Part shown: one piece after another, positions 10,510-21,939 of the stretch | Numbering within the stretch: position 1 is the first letter of the stretch | Layout of the letters: each line of letters opens with the position of its first letter | Source: Catenaria anguillulae PL171 | Lineage: Eukaryota; Blastocladiomycota; Blastocladiomycetes; Blastocladiales; Catenariaceae | Assembly: GCA_002102555.1 (NCBI GenBank) | Contig: MCFL01000036.1 | Span: 1 to 64,000 of the forward strand | Reading direction: 5' to 3' | Length of the DNA stretch: 64,000 nucleotides | Translations under genes and position numbers: made by a program | The notes under the pieces: generated by a model | What the model saw: the letters and a program-made list of their open reading frames with translations, nothing else | What the model was told of the DNA's origin: nothing | The model's database searches: none

Positions 10510-13509
10510 ATGGTCCTCTTTGCCCCTGCCTTTATCATACTCCTTGTCGCACATCGTGCGCTTGCAGTGACATTCAATGTACGCATATCCAGTTCCCACA
10601 AGTGTGAGCGCGCTTGATTAAAGATATTCAATGGCCAACGGTTGTTCCTCATCTCAATACACACAACAGCTGTCTGTCAACCTGCCGTTCCTCACGCCAT
10701 CGCTCGGAAAGAGTGTCGTCAACATTGTCAAGTTTATCCAAGCCAACGAGATAATTTTGAACGACATTGACCCAACTGGATCACATTCGTTTCGACTCGT
10801 TTACACTGCCACCAATTTCACTTCACGGAATGCAACGCTTGCGATTCAAAATGCAATCGCTGAGCACAATGTGGTCGGCGTGATTGGTGACCGACCATCC
10901 AGTTTAACGATACCTCAGGCGCTCACAGGTGCCAAGGATTACGTTTGGATGTGCTCGGGTGCTTCCTCAAGTGTGGACCTTACAGACAAGTCGCTTTTCC
11001 CATACTTTTTCCGGTATGTGTCCACCTTCTTTTCCTCCACAATGTCTGTACTAGCTGAACAAAATTGCACAGTACCATGGCCGCGGATCCGTATCAGGGC
11101 GTCTTCTTCAGCTATTTCATGCGTCATATCGGCTGGAAGTCTGCCAACGTCATTGCCTCGTCTGACGCGTATGGGCGTTCCGTGTCGACCTCGTTCATGT
11201 CAACGGCACAGACACTCGGCATTCAGATCGCAGCCAACACTGTCTTCAACGCGGGTCAAGCTAATTTTACCGACATTATCAATACAGTCCTCAACTCGGG
11301 CTCGCAAATCATCGTGCTCGCAACGACAGCAAACAATGGCATTGAACTGCTCCGGCAGGCAAAGGCGCGAGGCTTGATTTCAAGCGAATGGGTCTGGCTT
11401 GTGTGTGACTCGTTTGCATATTGGATGACGCTCAACGTGACACCGCAAGATATCGACAATGTCAATGGGATGCTGGTCGTGTATCCGCGGGAGGACTCGT
11501 ACAATGCGCTTTATAACCAATCCGTGGCAAGATTTCAGCAGCTCAATCCAGGAGAGCTGGTGCCTGCTCACAGTTTCAACTTTTTGGATTGCGTTTCTGC
11601 AATGGCAAGAGGCATTCTGAGGGTTCGTGATTATTTACACCCGATCGATTTTCCGCAGTTTCCTCACTGACGATTTGAATGATGCATGATGCATTCACGC
11701 ATGGATGGATATCATTTCGTGCAAAGATTGTCAACGCAACCAGTGCTGCGGACGTGCTTGCTCGTCGTTACTTTCCAGACTTGAATCGGTTCTTCTTGCA
11801 CTCTTTTGAGGGCGTCACGGGAAATGTCGAGTTTGACAGGCAAGGAAACAGGCTGGTCCCATTCCAAGTGTTCAATTTCTGGAACGGGACATCGACCCTT
11901 GTCTACAATGTGCTTCCCGACTCGTCCGTGATTCAAGTCTCCCCTGTCCGTTTCTTTTCTGGAACCTCAGACATTCCACCAGATCGTCCTCGCAAGAACT
12001 CGCTTGTGGCCACTTGGGACAGTGCTGCCGGTATTGCACTTGCAGTCTTGAATGCTGTGTCTATGCTCACCATCGTCGCCGTGTGGGCGTACCTATTTTA
12101 TGCTCGCGAGCGGCCAACCGTCAAGAATTTGTCCTTTCCATTTCTCACGCTTATTGCGATTGGATGCATGTTGCTCCTCGGGAGCAACTTGGCAGCACTC
12201 GGAGTGCCCACAGTAGCAACGTGTCAAGCGAGTCTGTGGCTGTTTTGCTTCGGTTTCGAGCTCATCTTTGCCAGCTCTGCTGCAAAATCATTTCGACTTT
12301 TCAAAATTTTCCACAACAAGCGATTGAGCAAGGTTCGGATGAGCAACATGGCGCTCATGGTCCGCGTTTCGCTCGTGCTTCTCGGCCAGTCCGTTATCCT
12401 GGCAGCGTGGTCGGCAGTGGATGCACAGCAGCCAGCCACGATTCAGACACGGTCATACATTACTTATCGCTGTTCCAGCGCGAATCCAACCACGGACTGG
12501 GTCTTTTCCATCATCACGCTACTCTACAACTTTGCGCTGTGGGCCATTCTCATCTATTTTGCTTACAAGACGAGAAACATTGCGTCAAACTTTCGCGAAA
12601 CGTCCTTCATGTTTCATACCGCGCAAAACACTGCGCTAACGGGCGTCGTTGTGGCCGCATTTGCTTGGTTCAGCTTTGGTGAGTCGAGCCTGGCTGCGTT
12701 CATTATCAAGCAATGTGCCCTGATTGTGCGATTCTTCTTGAATCAAACGCCCACATCAATACCAGATGACTTACAGATCGTGAACCATCATCTTGTAGTA
12801 CTCGGTCGCATTCGCATTCGCTGCCCTCATTGGCCGCATTGCGGTGGCTGTTTACCTAGACACTGCTCCGCCCGCAAACGATTCGGTTGTACTTCGCAAA
12901 GCGAGCAATGGCAGCAAGCGCAATCGGTTCATGTCAGCGAGTGTTGCTGGAACGGCAACGATTGGTGGCACGCCGATTGGTCCGTTGGGTTCACTGAATC
13001 CGAATTCATCGGTTGTTGCGAGTGCGACAGCAAAACAGGTACATGGTAGTGCATCAACGGAATTGAACCCAGCAACGCAACTCAATCAGCTCAAGACCCT
13101 CCAACTGTCTGTGATCCGTGGGGACTTTGCCGTCAAGCGCCTCGGATCGCTCATGTCCACATGGACCAACCACCAAGTGACCCTCAACCTTGACGAGGGT
13201 GTTTTGCACTTCTTTTCACTGGCGAACGACGCCAAATTGGGAACCGTTATTCGCTTGTCGCAAGCCCAAGTGTACCCCTCTTCGGCCATGCCGGGCTGTT
13301 TGGATGTGTCGACCAAGAGCGGCGGTGCATGGTCCATTCAGTTTTTGACGGACGATGAGTGCAATCAGTGGTTGGCGTTAATGGCGCCAAGCACGCCTGT
13401 GGGAACATCAAAAGAGCGGTCGCGGAATCGGAGCACCAGCGCCACGGGCAAAGTGGGGACTGGGACAACAGGTTCTTCGGGCGGTGGCACACAGCAGCAA
13501 GGCGTTTGA
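10510..13509 (+). CDS. Class C (GABA-B-like) GPCR with C-terminal PH-like domain
   Basis: Predicted plasma-membrane receptor. It has a likely signal peptide (MVLFAPAFIILLVAHRALA, from 10510), then a periplasmic-binding/ANF-receptor-type ectodomain (VVGVIGDRPSS; YQGVFFSYFMRHIGWKSANV; GQANFTDIINTV; GVTGNVEFDRQGNRLVPFQV), then seven hydrophobic segments of class C type (12010-12870), and a cytoplasmic tail. The tail at about 13105-13385 reads like a PH domain: KRLGSLMSTWTNHQVTLNL, then FFSLANDAKLGTVIRL, and ending SIQFLTDDECNQWLALM. Introns supported by frame: 11014-11072, 11623-11726, 12726-12798. The join from the signal-peptide exon to the frame starting about 10623 would need an implausible 22-nt intron or a frameshift, so the 5' end is uncertain. 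Presumed role: sensing an amino-acid-like or other small ligand and signalling through G proteins. Confidence 0.72.
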
Positions 13510-13719
13510 GCTATTTGATTTGTGTATTGCGAGATGCGGCCCACATGTGCTTGGCGCCGTGCGAGATTGTTTTTTTTTTTCTCTGTTGTAGTGCATGTTT
13601 TTCTCCACTTGGATTGCCTATATTCGACGTCTAGAAACACTCTCTCAATACACTCTGGCGCACGTATTGTTTAGGTCTACATATCCCGCGTCCACCGGCA
13701 GCAACACTTGAACTCACGC

Positions 13720-14349
13720 TTACAACTTGGGGCAATCCTTGGACAAAAGGAGAATCGAGTGGTCAACTTCGTTGAACTTCTTGCAGAACGTCTTACCGTC
13801 AACGGTCACGTAAGCATCGCACGGAGCCAAGTCGCCATTTGCAGTTGCAATATCGTAGCCGGGGATGTCGTATTGGCCGAGGTATTGAGGCTGGGACACA
13901 GGCTCATTGATGTTCCACGGGCGCTTGAGGATGGCGAGCATGTCGCCCTTGAATTCCGGAGCCTTGGGCACATTCTGAGCGAGTCAAGTGATCCAAGTTG
14001 CGTCAGTCGCAATTCAGGCCGCTTTAAAGCATGCGAGAAAATGTACCTTGGCGTAGCAGCGGACATGGCCAGGGGGAGCACGACGGTCGGTGCGGGCGAG
14101 CACAGCGACATAGTATCCCTTGGACTGGGCCCATTGGATGCACTGGCCTTGGTTGGCGACATACGAGCGCTCAACGCGGAGGTCGGTGAACGCAGCGCCG
14201 TCATCAAAGGCATTGACCAGGTCGCGGCCGTAAAGGTCCACGTACGACTTGCAGTCGGCCGGGGACGACGCGGAGGCGGCAGGCGCGGCGGTGGCCACCG
14301 AGGAGGCGACGAGAAGAAGCGAGATGATCGAGAGCAAGTGAGAAAGCAT
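13720..14349 (-). CDS. Secreted six-cysteine family, member 2
   Basis: 185-aa predicted secreted protein from exons 14349-14047 and 13974-13720, separated by a 72-nt intron placed between the Lys of CYAK and the Asn of NVPK (phase 0). The signal peptide is MLSHLLSIISLLLVASSVATA. Framework Cys: DCKSY, QCIQWAQSKG, RCYAK, PCDAY, FCKKF, DCPK. The YLGQYDIPGYDI block is conserved. A minus-strand ATAAATA about 85 bp upstream of the ATG could be a TATA element. It lies convergently with the class C GPCR, whose stop is 210 bp away. No known domain recognised; extracellular function unknown. Confidence 0.8.
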
Positions 14350-15255
14350 TGTGGCGATTGTGGAAGCGTACTTGAAGGTAAGTCAACGATGAGTGCCCGA
14401 CTGATGGATGGGATGGACGCGGGGCTAGTCACCGTATTTATGAGGTTGGAGTGCAGCTGTTTTACTCATGTGCTCGATGCCCATGGAGGAGAGCTTGGAC
14501 GAGGTAAGCCAAGAGCTCCGATGGAGCGAGCTTAGCGTGTATGATAAGGCTCGAAGCGTGCATTGTCCTCGGTATCATCGTTCCTCGATGTCTCACTTGT
14601 GCCGCCAACGACGCGTCGCGAGTAGAGGCGGTTGACCGCACAAGTCTTCGATTAATGCCAGGCCGCACGATTATCTTCGGATCTGTCACTGGCTTTCCAC
14701 ACACAGATATACGGGAGAATAACATCCATACATGATGTATTGATACTGAGGCGCTGTTGCGTGCCTGCGGTGGAAGACGGTGCGCCATGCATGTATCAGC
14801 ATGAATAGACCTTGGGCCTGGACAGCACCCCTCCTCCCTAGGTTCCCTGCGAAGCGGCAGGCTCGCTTTCTTTAGATAACAAGATAAAGATGTAATCTCG
14901 CCCATCACGGCCGGCGACGGGAACATTCGAAGTGGCTGTTGCATGCGGTAGAAGAACGGCGGAGAAGTTTCAAGGAACATCCAGAGAGCAATCAAAGGTC
15001 GTTTGCGGTGTCGTTTGCACCTTCGTTGCAAGAATGTCTCACTTTGTTATGCGAGTACGAGTCATCTTAAGGGAAGGCGCTCGAAATCAGCAGGAATGCG
15101 TGTGTGTGTATGTCATCTAAGATTCAGAAAACAGTTTTGCAAGCCGTTGTGAGCAACGTCAATCATGCAGCTCGAGCAGCACGGAATCTACATTGTGATA
15201 AAGGGACAAACAACAGGGACTGTCAGTCGGCTCGGCCACACCGACGCTCCAGAAA
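14350..15255. other. Intergenic, no supported gene
   Basis: About 900 bp between the 5' end of secreted family member 2 and the 3' end of the CatSper-like gene. Small open frames show no domain, signal peptide or splice support. It must contain the promoter of secreted family member 2. Confidence 0.5.
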
Positions 15256-17653
15256 TCAAGCTTTGAACGCACTGGCCATCATCTGCAACTCTTGATACTC
15301 CCTCATATTCTCTTGCAAACTTTCCATGAGCTGAAAGTACCGAAACAATGTGTCACGCGGCCACATTGTCTCCTCTGATTTTGCCGCCAACGCGCTTAAC
15401 GTCTCGCGAATTGTCGCCTCCCACCCTTTACTCACGCCATGCGCTTGATTCAATAACTGTTGAATTGAATCGACGAGCGCCTCGGGCGACAGCGTATGGT
15501 CCACAGCGGGCGAGTGGGTCGCATTGTTCATGTGCGCAAACATCTTTTGCGCGGCGGACGAGAGCGACGTGCGCGAGGGTTGGCGCATTGCCTCGAGGCC
15601 CGGTGGTGGAGGTGGAGAGACGGAGAGGTGCGGCTGTGTGTCGACGGAGCGCGAGCGTGGGGCGCCGCCACCGCCTCCACCAGTGGCAGAGACGGGTCGG
15701 CTTGAAGAAGGGCTCATGGAGCGGCCGCGGTCGGCGGTGGACCGGGCAGATGGGGCTCTGGCTCGCGGCGGCGACGATGTTGTCGTGGTCAATCCACTTT
15801 AGGATGATGGACGAATGACACAGTCAGTGCATGCCCGTCTAATCAAGGAAGTGAAAAGCAGGCGAGTTTGATGTGACGTACGCACGAACTGACTTTGGCC
15901 GCTGCTTTGCCGCGTCTGCACTCGCTGTTGCTGGTCGTGTCTGCTCGGCCAAGTTGGTTCTACAAAATGAAATGGGTCAGTCGACGTGCCGAAAAGAAAA
16001 CAATGAGCTCCCGTCGATAAGCCTACATTGATGTACGAATGTTGGTCTTTGCAACCTCCAGCTCCTTCCTCAGTCGCTTGCGCATGAGCTCCATCTTGCG
16101 AGCCTTGACACGCTCGGCATGCCTTTCGCGCAGCTCGGCAGAAATGCGGTCAAAGTTGGACACTGTGGGAACCAAGGCGAAAAGAGTCCGTCAGCGCAGG
16201 TAAGAAGCAAGCGGCCGTGGGAGAGCGGACATACCCATTACGCCCACAAACACATTCCTGAAAATAAAGGCTCCCAGCCACACCCACACAATCACGTAAA
16301 TGTAGGTCAATACGGGGTCCATGACCACCAACAAGTCACTCACCACGTTGCTCCAATTGTCGAGCGTGAGAAACTGAAAGAGGACCTCCAAACTGGACCC
16401 GAGCGTCTTGAAACTCTGCCCATACGTGAGCGGGAGGTTTGCTTGCGAAAAGGGCTGGAATGCATACACGCCAATGACGGCAAAGATAAAGAGGGCCATG
16501 AAGACGAGGGTCATGATGAGGAACATGGATCGGAGGGCTTCAATGATGGTGGTAACAATAATCCGCAGAGAGGTAAAGCGGACAGCCTGTATCGGTACGT
16601 GTGAGGCAAGCAGAGTAGAGTCAAGAAATGCTGCTACCGAGACATCGCTGGGCAAGACATGGAGTGAGGGCGCACCAGCTTGAGCGCTCGCAAGATTCGA
16701 AATGTACGCAATTGGCGAACAATGGTGCCAAGGGTGCCGAAGTCAGTTTGGACACCTGCAAGCGTGAGGACCTCGGGAACGGCCGTCTGCCATCGACACA
16801 TGTGTGTAAGTCTCGATGCAAATATGCGGCCGCAATAGAATACCCGTACTCCGAGTGTGACAAAAAAGTCAAACACGTTCCAGTAATCTCGCCAATACTT
16901 TTTGAACGAGTCGGTCCATCGTAGCGCAATCTCGAGCAAAAACACAATGAGCGACAACCGATCAAGTACATCCAATGTCTGAAAGAGCTCGACGTAGTCC
17001 TGCTGTGTGTCCGACAGCTCAGCCGAAATGCCAACCATGATGGCATTTGCGACAATAAAGCCAAGCACAATGTTTTGAAACACCTTTGACTCGACAACCC
17101 ACCCGGCCCAAGCGCCCAGTGGCACCTTGTCCTTGTTCCGAATCCTCGTCAGTCGTCGATCCACGCCCAAATTATCCATGGCCGTCCGCTTGAACGCCTG
17201 AAACTTGATGAGCTGATGCGGCGCTTCGCTCAAGATGCGCTCGAGAGTGTCTGGGTCACGCACATCACGCGTGTTGAACTGCGGCGGCAGCGCCGTGCCC
17301 CCCGTCAGCGACAAGTTGTCTAGCAACTGAAACTCTTCAATGAGGCGGGCGCGAAACACGGCCGAGCGCGATGAAAGATCGTGAAAGGCCAAGTTGAGTG
17401 CATCGTCGTCGAGGAGGTCGTCGGCCGTTTCTTTTGTGTTGGCGGCAGTGGGATCGTCGTCGCCCCCGCCCCCGCCGGGCCCGGACGAGGTCACGAGGCG
17501 CGTACTTCGGCCCGGCGCGCCGGTGCGGCCCGTGCGTGAGGTGCCTGGGCGAGCGCTGCCAGAGGCCGAGGAGCGAGCGGCGCGAAATGTCGATGAGCCC
17601 ATGCCGCCGGCTTCGTGGGAGCCCGCGCCGATGGATGCGCGGCGGGAAGTCAT
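15256..17653 (-). CDS. CatSper-like single-domain voltage-gated cation channel
   Basis: 675-aa predicted channel from six exons (17653-16844, 16786-16676, 16586-16235, 16162-16027, 15959-15882, 15796-15256); lengths sum to 2028 nt with all joins in phase. One six-helix domain is visible. S1 is near FQNIVLGFIVANAIMVGISA, S2 near LIVFLLEIALRW, S3 is YWNVFDFFVTLGV. S4 has regularly spaced Arg/Lys (VRQLRTFRILRALKL, about residues 295-310). The pore helix and filter are FQFLTLDNWSNVV (about residue 380), followed by S6 (IYVIVWVWLGAFIFRNVFVGVMG). One domain rather than four, the T-x-D-x-W filter and a basic coiled-coil stretch after S6 (ISAELRERHAERVKARKMEL) fit the CatSper family of alkaline-activated Ca2+ channels. 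The long Ser/Pro-rich tail ends in another predicted helix. Expected site: zoospore or gamete flagellar or plasma membrane. Confidence 0.72.
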
Positions 17654-17979
17654 GATGGTCGGTCGGGTGATCAGTTGACTGGAACTTACTTTCAGTTGCC
17701 GTGGGTTTCATTCATGTGTATGTTATGGTGCATCGATTTTCATTTTCGTTCGTTTGGCATGAAGGAGTGATCGGACACACACATATGGGAAGAGAGCAGC
17801 TTCAACGCGTCAAGACAGTATTAATACAAAGAGTGAGTGCACAAGAACTAGAATACGGTGTCGTTGCATGTATTCCATAACGTGAGGATATCCGATGTAT
17901 GCGTGCTGTGTGGCTGGCGGGGTGGGTAGGGTATACAGGAAAGAACACAAATCAATGGAAAAGCAACAGCAGGCGGCAA

Positions 17980-19695
17980 TCACTGTCCAAACAAGGACGA
18001 AATCGATGGCAACTGCGGCAACCTCACATTGGGAATGGTTCCATTCTGCAGCAGGCCGCCAACCACCTCGGTCACAGTGCCCACCACGCTCGCAATCTCC
18101 TTCATGCCAGGCACCTCTGCCAAGTTGACAGGGCACGCAAACTCTGCCCACACCTCGTGCTTGTGTCGGTACCCGCCCGCAAACCACTTGAGCCGCTCCA
18201 CGCCCGCATCCACCGTGTACCACAGCTTGACCTTGTCGCCGGGCTTGACGGTCGCGCCGCTCGGGACCAGAGCCTTTGGTGCGTTGCACGCCGTCAGCAG
18301 GTTGACAAGGAACCCGTTTTGCGTCGAGTCGCGAACACGCCATGGGATCGTGACTGGAACGAGCCATTCGGAGCGGGAGGGGGTGGTCGAGTTGGAGCGC
18401 GCAGGCAGGGCCATGGTCGTGAGATTCCCTGACGCGAGTGGGACCTGTGTGGTATTGGGAGATGTGTAACCCGCGAATCGAATGTCGTAGAGCTCGATTG
18501 GGATTGAGTTGGCGTTGGAAATCGCGACAACGAGGTCCCATTGGATGGTCACGACGGGCCCATTGGTGTCGATGGAGACGGGTTGACGTGGTGGGGCTGG
18601 CGCCGATGTTCGAAGCACGTCGAGTTTAGGTGGCACAAGAGACGAGAGAGTGACTGCAACGTAGATGCCGATGGAAAGCACAAGAATGAGGAGCAACAAG
18701 AACACGCAGCAGACAATGCGCCGGGTGCGAGTGCGTGGAATGAGTTTCTGTGCAGGTGGGTATGGGCACAGCCGAGTGTAAATGAGAGGTAAATCATTCT
18801 TCTCGGTCGAGCCGACCTGCTTGAGATTGCTGGAGTGATCGTGGAAAGCATTGGATGAGGTCGTGACCATCGGTGCAGTGGTGGTTTTGTGCGGAGCCAA
18901 AGGCTGATGTTCGGCGACGGCAGACAACGGATGCGCAGGACGGATTGCGTCAGCGGTATCAAAGAGCGTGATGGTTGCCGACGACGGCGAATGCGACATG
19001 GTTGCAGTCTGCGATCCATTGGCGTCGACGCCCGTTCCAGTGGCCAGAGAACCGGGCGGAGCGCGTGGTGTTGAGGCCGTGTGCAAGTGGGTTGCTGGTG
19101 ACCAATCGCCGCTCATGTTGGGGTGTGCCCTGTCCTGTTGATGAACAGCCGTGTAACCACTTGAGCTGGTCGCGGCCGTCGTATACCGCGATCGTGGCGC
19201 CCTATTGGAAATCGACTCGCGTTCCACAGACAGCAGCGTCGACGCGGTCGTTGGGCGGGACTGGTTTCTTTCATCATGATTGCAGTCTTGTCCGTGCGAG
19301 AGGCTTGGTGGCAGCATGGGGACCGCGGGCGGCGTGCCGAATGCACCTGTGACATCAGTTCCAGTGTTGTCGCTGGTAGCAATCGACACAACAGTCGCGG
19401 CGGCCGATCGGTTGCGGCCAAACGGCGGCACCGTTGTTGATGCGGATGATGATGACAAGGAAGCGCGTGATTCGGCGGCGTCCAGGATGTGCGAAGGACC
19501 AGTGCCAATGCCCGCGGTAGTTTGCACCCTCGGCGTCGATTCTGCCGAGGATGCAGCAGTTGCTACGTTGGCGCCACGCGACGAAGCGGTGTTGGATGCT
19601 TCTTGGGAGCCGTCGGCCGTTACAGCTGGCCAAGGATCAATGTTGGCACCATGGCGGGTGTTGGAGATAGATGAAGGCGGACGAGGTGTGCTCAT
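17980..19695 (-). CDS. Single-pass membrane protein with LEA2-like outer domain
   Basis: 571 residues in one uninterrupted frame. Residues 1 to about 315 are low-complexity Ser/Thr/Ala-rich and presumably cytoplasmic. They are followed by basic RTRTRR and a strong transmembrane helix (IVCCVFLLLLILVLSIGIYVAV, about 325-348). The roughly 220-residue C-terminal part has the alternating pattern of LEA2/NDR1-HIN1-like domains (VVAISNANSIPIELYDIRFA, then a proline-flanked strand and VKPGDKVKLWYTV) and several N-glycosylation sequons (NTT, NLT, NST). Fungal proteins of this layout are vacuolar or plasma membrane type II proteins of uncertain role. I regard the LEA2 similarity as probable, the function as unknown. 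It shares a 325-bp gap with the CatSper-like gene and is on the same strand. Confidence 0.6.
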   Translation of the reverse strand: MSTPRPPSSISNTRHGANIDPWPAVTADGSQEASNTASSRGANVATAASSAESTPRVQTTAGIGTGPSHILDAAESRASLSSSSASTTVPPFGRNRSAAATVVSIATSDNTGTDVTGAFGTPPAVPMLPPSLSHGQDCNHDERNQSRPTTASTLLSVERESISNRAPRSRYTTAATSSSGYTAVHQQDRAHPNMSGDWSPATHLHTASTPRAPPGSLATGTGVDANGSQTATMSHSPSSATITLFDTADAIRPAHPLSAVAEHQPLAPHKTTTAPMVTTSSNAFHDHSSNLKQVGSTEKNDLPLIYTRLCPYPPAQKLIPRTRTRRIVCCVFLLLLILVLSIGIYVAVTLSSLVPPKLDVLRTSAPAPPRQPVSIDTNGPVVTIQWDLVVAISNANSIPIELYDIRFAGYTSPNTTQVPLASGNLTTMALPARSNSTTPSRSEWLVPVTIPWRVRDSTQNGFLVNLLTACNAPKALVPSGATVKPGDKVKLWYTVDAGVERLKWFAGGYRHKHEVWAEFACPVNLAEVPGMKEIASVVGTVTEVVGGLLQNGTIPNVRLPQLPSISSLFGQ

Positions 19696-20617
19696 GGTGG
19701 GGAGAATACAATCATTGGTTCATTGGTAACTGCGTGGTTCATTCATGGCATGGGCCGGTGCGGTGGGTTGCTTTTATTTCATGTTGTTTGATGGAATGTA
19801 CATATCATATTCATATGTCTTTGAAAAGTGGACCCGACTCTGTGTACTCCATGCCTGCCTCATCACCCTCTCCTGCTCCTGCGGTCTTCGATCCGCAGCA
19901 CGTGCCATGCCTTGTGACCTGTACCGCAAACCGCAAATGCAAATGGGAAATGCGGGTGTCAAGGGGAGGTACTATGTACGTACAGAGTGCCACCTTGCCT
20001 TTATTATTTTGGGATCCACCGGTCGGTGGTCGCCATTTCATCTTGGCGCTGATGTGATGTAATGCTTATCGTCTCGCTCTACATAGCAGATATGTTTCTA
20101 GCTTCACTCGGCCTTGACGGTCGCGTTGAAAGCAAATGTTTCTTTTCCTGTCCGCCGCAGCGGGTGGCTGCCGCGAAATGTGTATGCATATATCACTATC
20201 GCTCCGACCCCACACACGGCCACGGTCTGTCATGCATCTTGGTGAGTTATCGCGACTGCCTTAACCTAGTATCGATTACCGACAACAGCACATGGCCTTG
20301 TTCAGGTGAAATGAGCTCACGTCTGGGCAAACTGTTCCATATCCAATTTTGCCACAATCACTGCGCTCCGAGTAGTGCTGTTACCGTGGCCATGCATTAT
20401 CAACCAGGCTACTTGCACACCAGGCGTATTAATACATGATATTTTTTTATCTGAACTTTGTGGGGCGGTGGTTGTCAAGAGTTCGAACCTATGGCCTTTG
20501 ATTAAGCTGGCAGTACAAATGTCCGGCGAATCCCCTGCTCTCGCCAGCTCCACCTCAGTCTTTCTTTCATCCACAGTCTTGATAGCATTTACCCGACCAC
20601 CAAACCAGCAATCCAAC
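19696..20617. other. Intergenic, divergent promoter region
   Basis: Separates the minus-strand LEA2-like gene from plus-strand secreted family member 3. No coding frame is supported. A B-box-like GTTCGAACC near 20481 was checked and does not belong to a tRNA. Confidence 0.5.
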
Positions 20618-21265
20618 ATGCTTCCGACTCTCTTCCTTGCTTCCCTTGCCCTCGTGGCGACTCTCTCAGCTGCCGCTCCTGCGCCATCGGCCATCTCGCC
20701 AACGAGTTGCAAATCGTACATCTCCCACCCCGGCAAAGACCTCATTTTTGCTTACGACCAAGGCGCTTCCAACACGATTCTTGCCAAGACCGATTCTGCC
20801 GACAACGACCACCGCGCCTGTATCGATTGGGCCAAGTCGCAGGGCTTCTATGTTGCCGTCTTGTCGACAGACCAGGTCGAGGGTGGCAAGTTCAAGTGCT
20901 TTGGAAAGGTCCGTTTATTCTCCCAAATTCATTTTGTGACGGAAAAACAATTCTTGATGGTCATCCGCACGCTCGATCACAACATGTGGCTCACTTGATG
21001 TGTTCCAACACAGAACGTGCCTCACTATCCCGAGTTCAAGGGTAACATGTTCCGCAAGATTGCCTGGCAAAGCACAACGTACCTCGGCCCGTACAACATC
21101 AACGGCTACGACGTGCCCATCCGCTGGTCAGGCACCTACGGCCAAGGCTTATCGCTGTGTGATTCGTTCACGGTGGAAGGTCGCGACGAGTACAAGTGCA
21201 AGCAATTTCCCCAAGTCGCCAAATCAACCATCCTGTTGGCTTCCGAATGCGATAAGCCAGAGTAA
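20618..21265 (+). CDS. Secreted six-cysteine family, member 3
   Basis: 180-aa predicted secreted protein from exons 20618-20908 and 21014-21265. The 105-nt intron falls after the Lys of CFGK and before NVPHYPEFKG, the same codon position and phase 0 as in members 2 and 4. The signal peptide is MLPTLFLASLALVATLSAAA. Framework Cys: SCKSY, ACIDWAKSQG, KCFGK, LCDSF, KCKQF, ECDK. The central block TYLGPYNINGYDVPIRWSGT is close to member 5. It faces the second 7TM receptor, whose exons begin about 0.7 kb downstream. Function unknown. Confidence 0.82.
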
Positions 21266-21939
21266 CTCCCTTTTGCTCGTGAAGGTCCCTCTGATACGGA
21301 ATGAATCAACTGTCATGACATTCTATATTCTTTAGCTTGTGGTATACCAATGGGGAATTCAAAGCCAGTCAGGTCGGTATCGACACTCGTAGCTTCCAAT
21401 CTTCTTATGTGAGTACCATTGCATCAGTTTGCCAAGAATCTTACGTAGGTATTTCAGTTGGGACAACGACAGATTGCAAGTGGAACGAAAGAAGTGCCAC
21501 AACTAGACGCGATCCGCCGATTTGTGACCAAAGACCACAGGCACCATGCACCACCAGCTCGAATGTACGAAGATTTTTCGCGCGAGCTACTTCTGGTGAG
21601 CATCCTCAATCCAAGCAATATACATCCAACAGTAACTTGGCGCAACGCTGTAATTTGTCACAGGAAATGGACGATCTCAAGCGCTGGGAATCTGCAACGA
21701 TATCCCAATGGATCTCGAACGACTTTGATGCAGATCTGATGCTGAGGCTGAATCTTCTATTCATTTCCCAGAACATGTTAAGCACCTTAATCAATTGCGC
21801 GGTCGCATCGGCTACAATTCGGCACCCAAAGCTCTATTCATCTCTGCTCGGGGAGGCATCGACACGAATCCTGTTCTCGTTATGGTATGAGGAGAACTGC
21901 TCAGAGCTGGTGGGCCAATTGAAACTGACGGTTAATAGG

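Noticed and set aside
20440-20520. B-box-like GTTCGAACC suggesting a tRNA gene
   Set aside because: No A box at the required distance and no acceptor or T-arm pairing on either strand.
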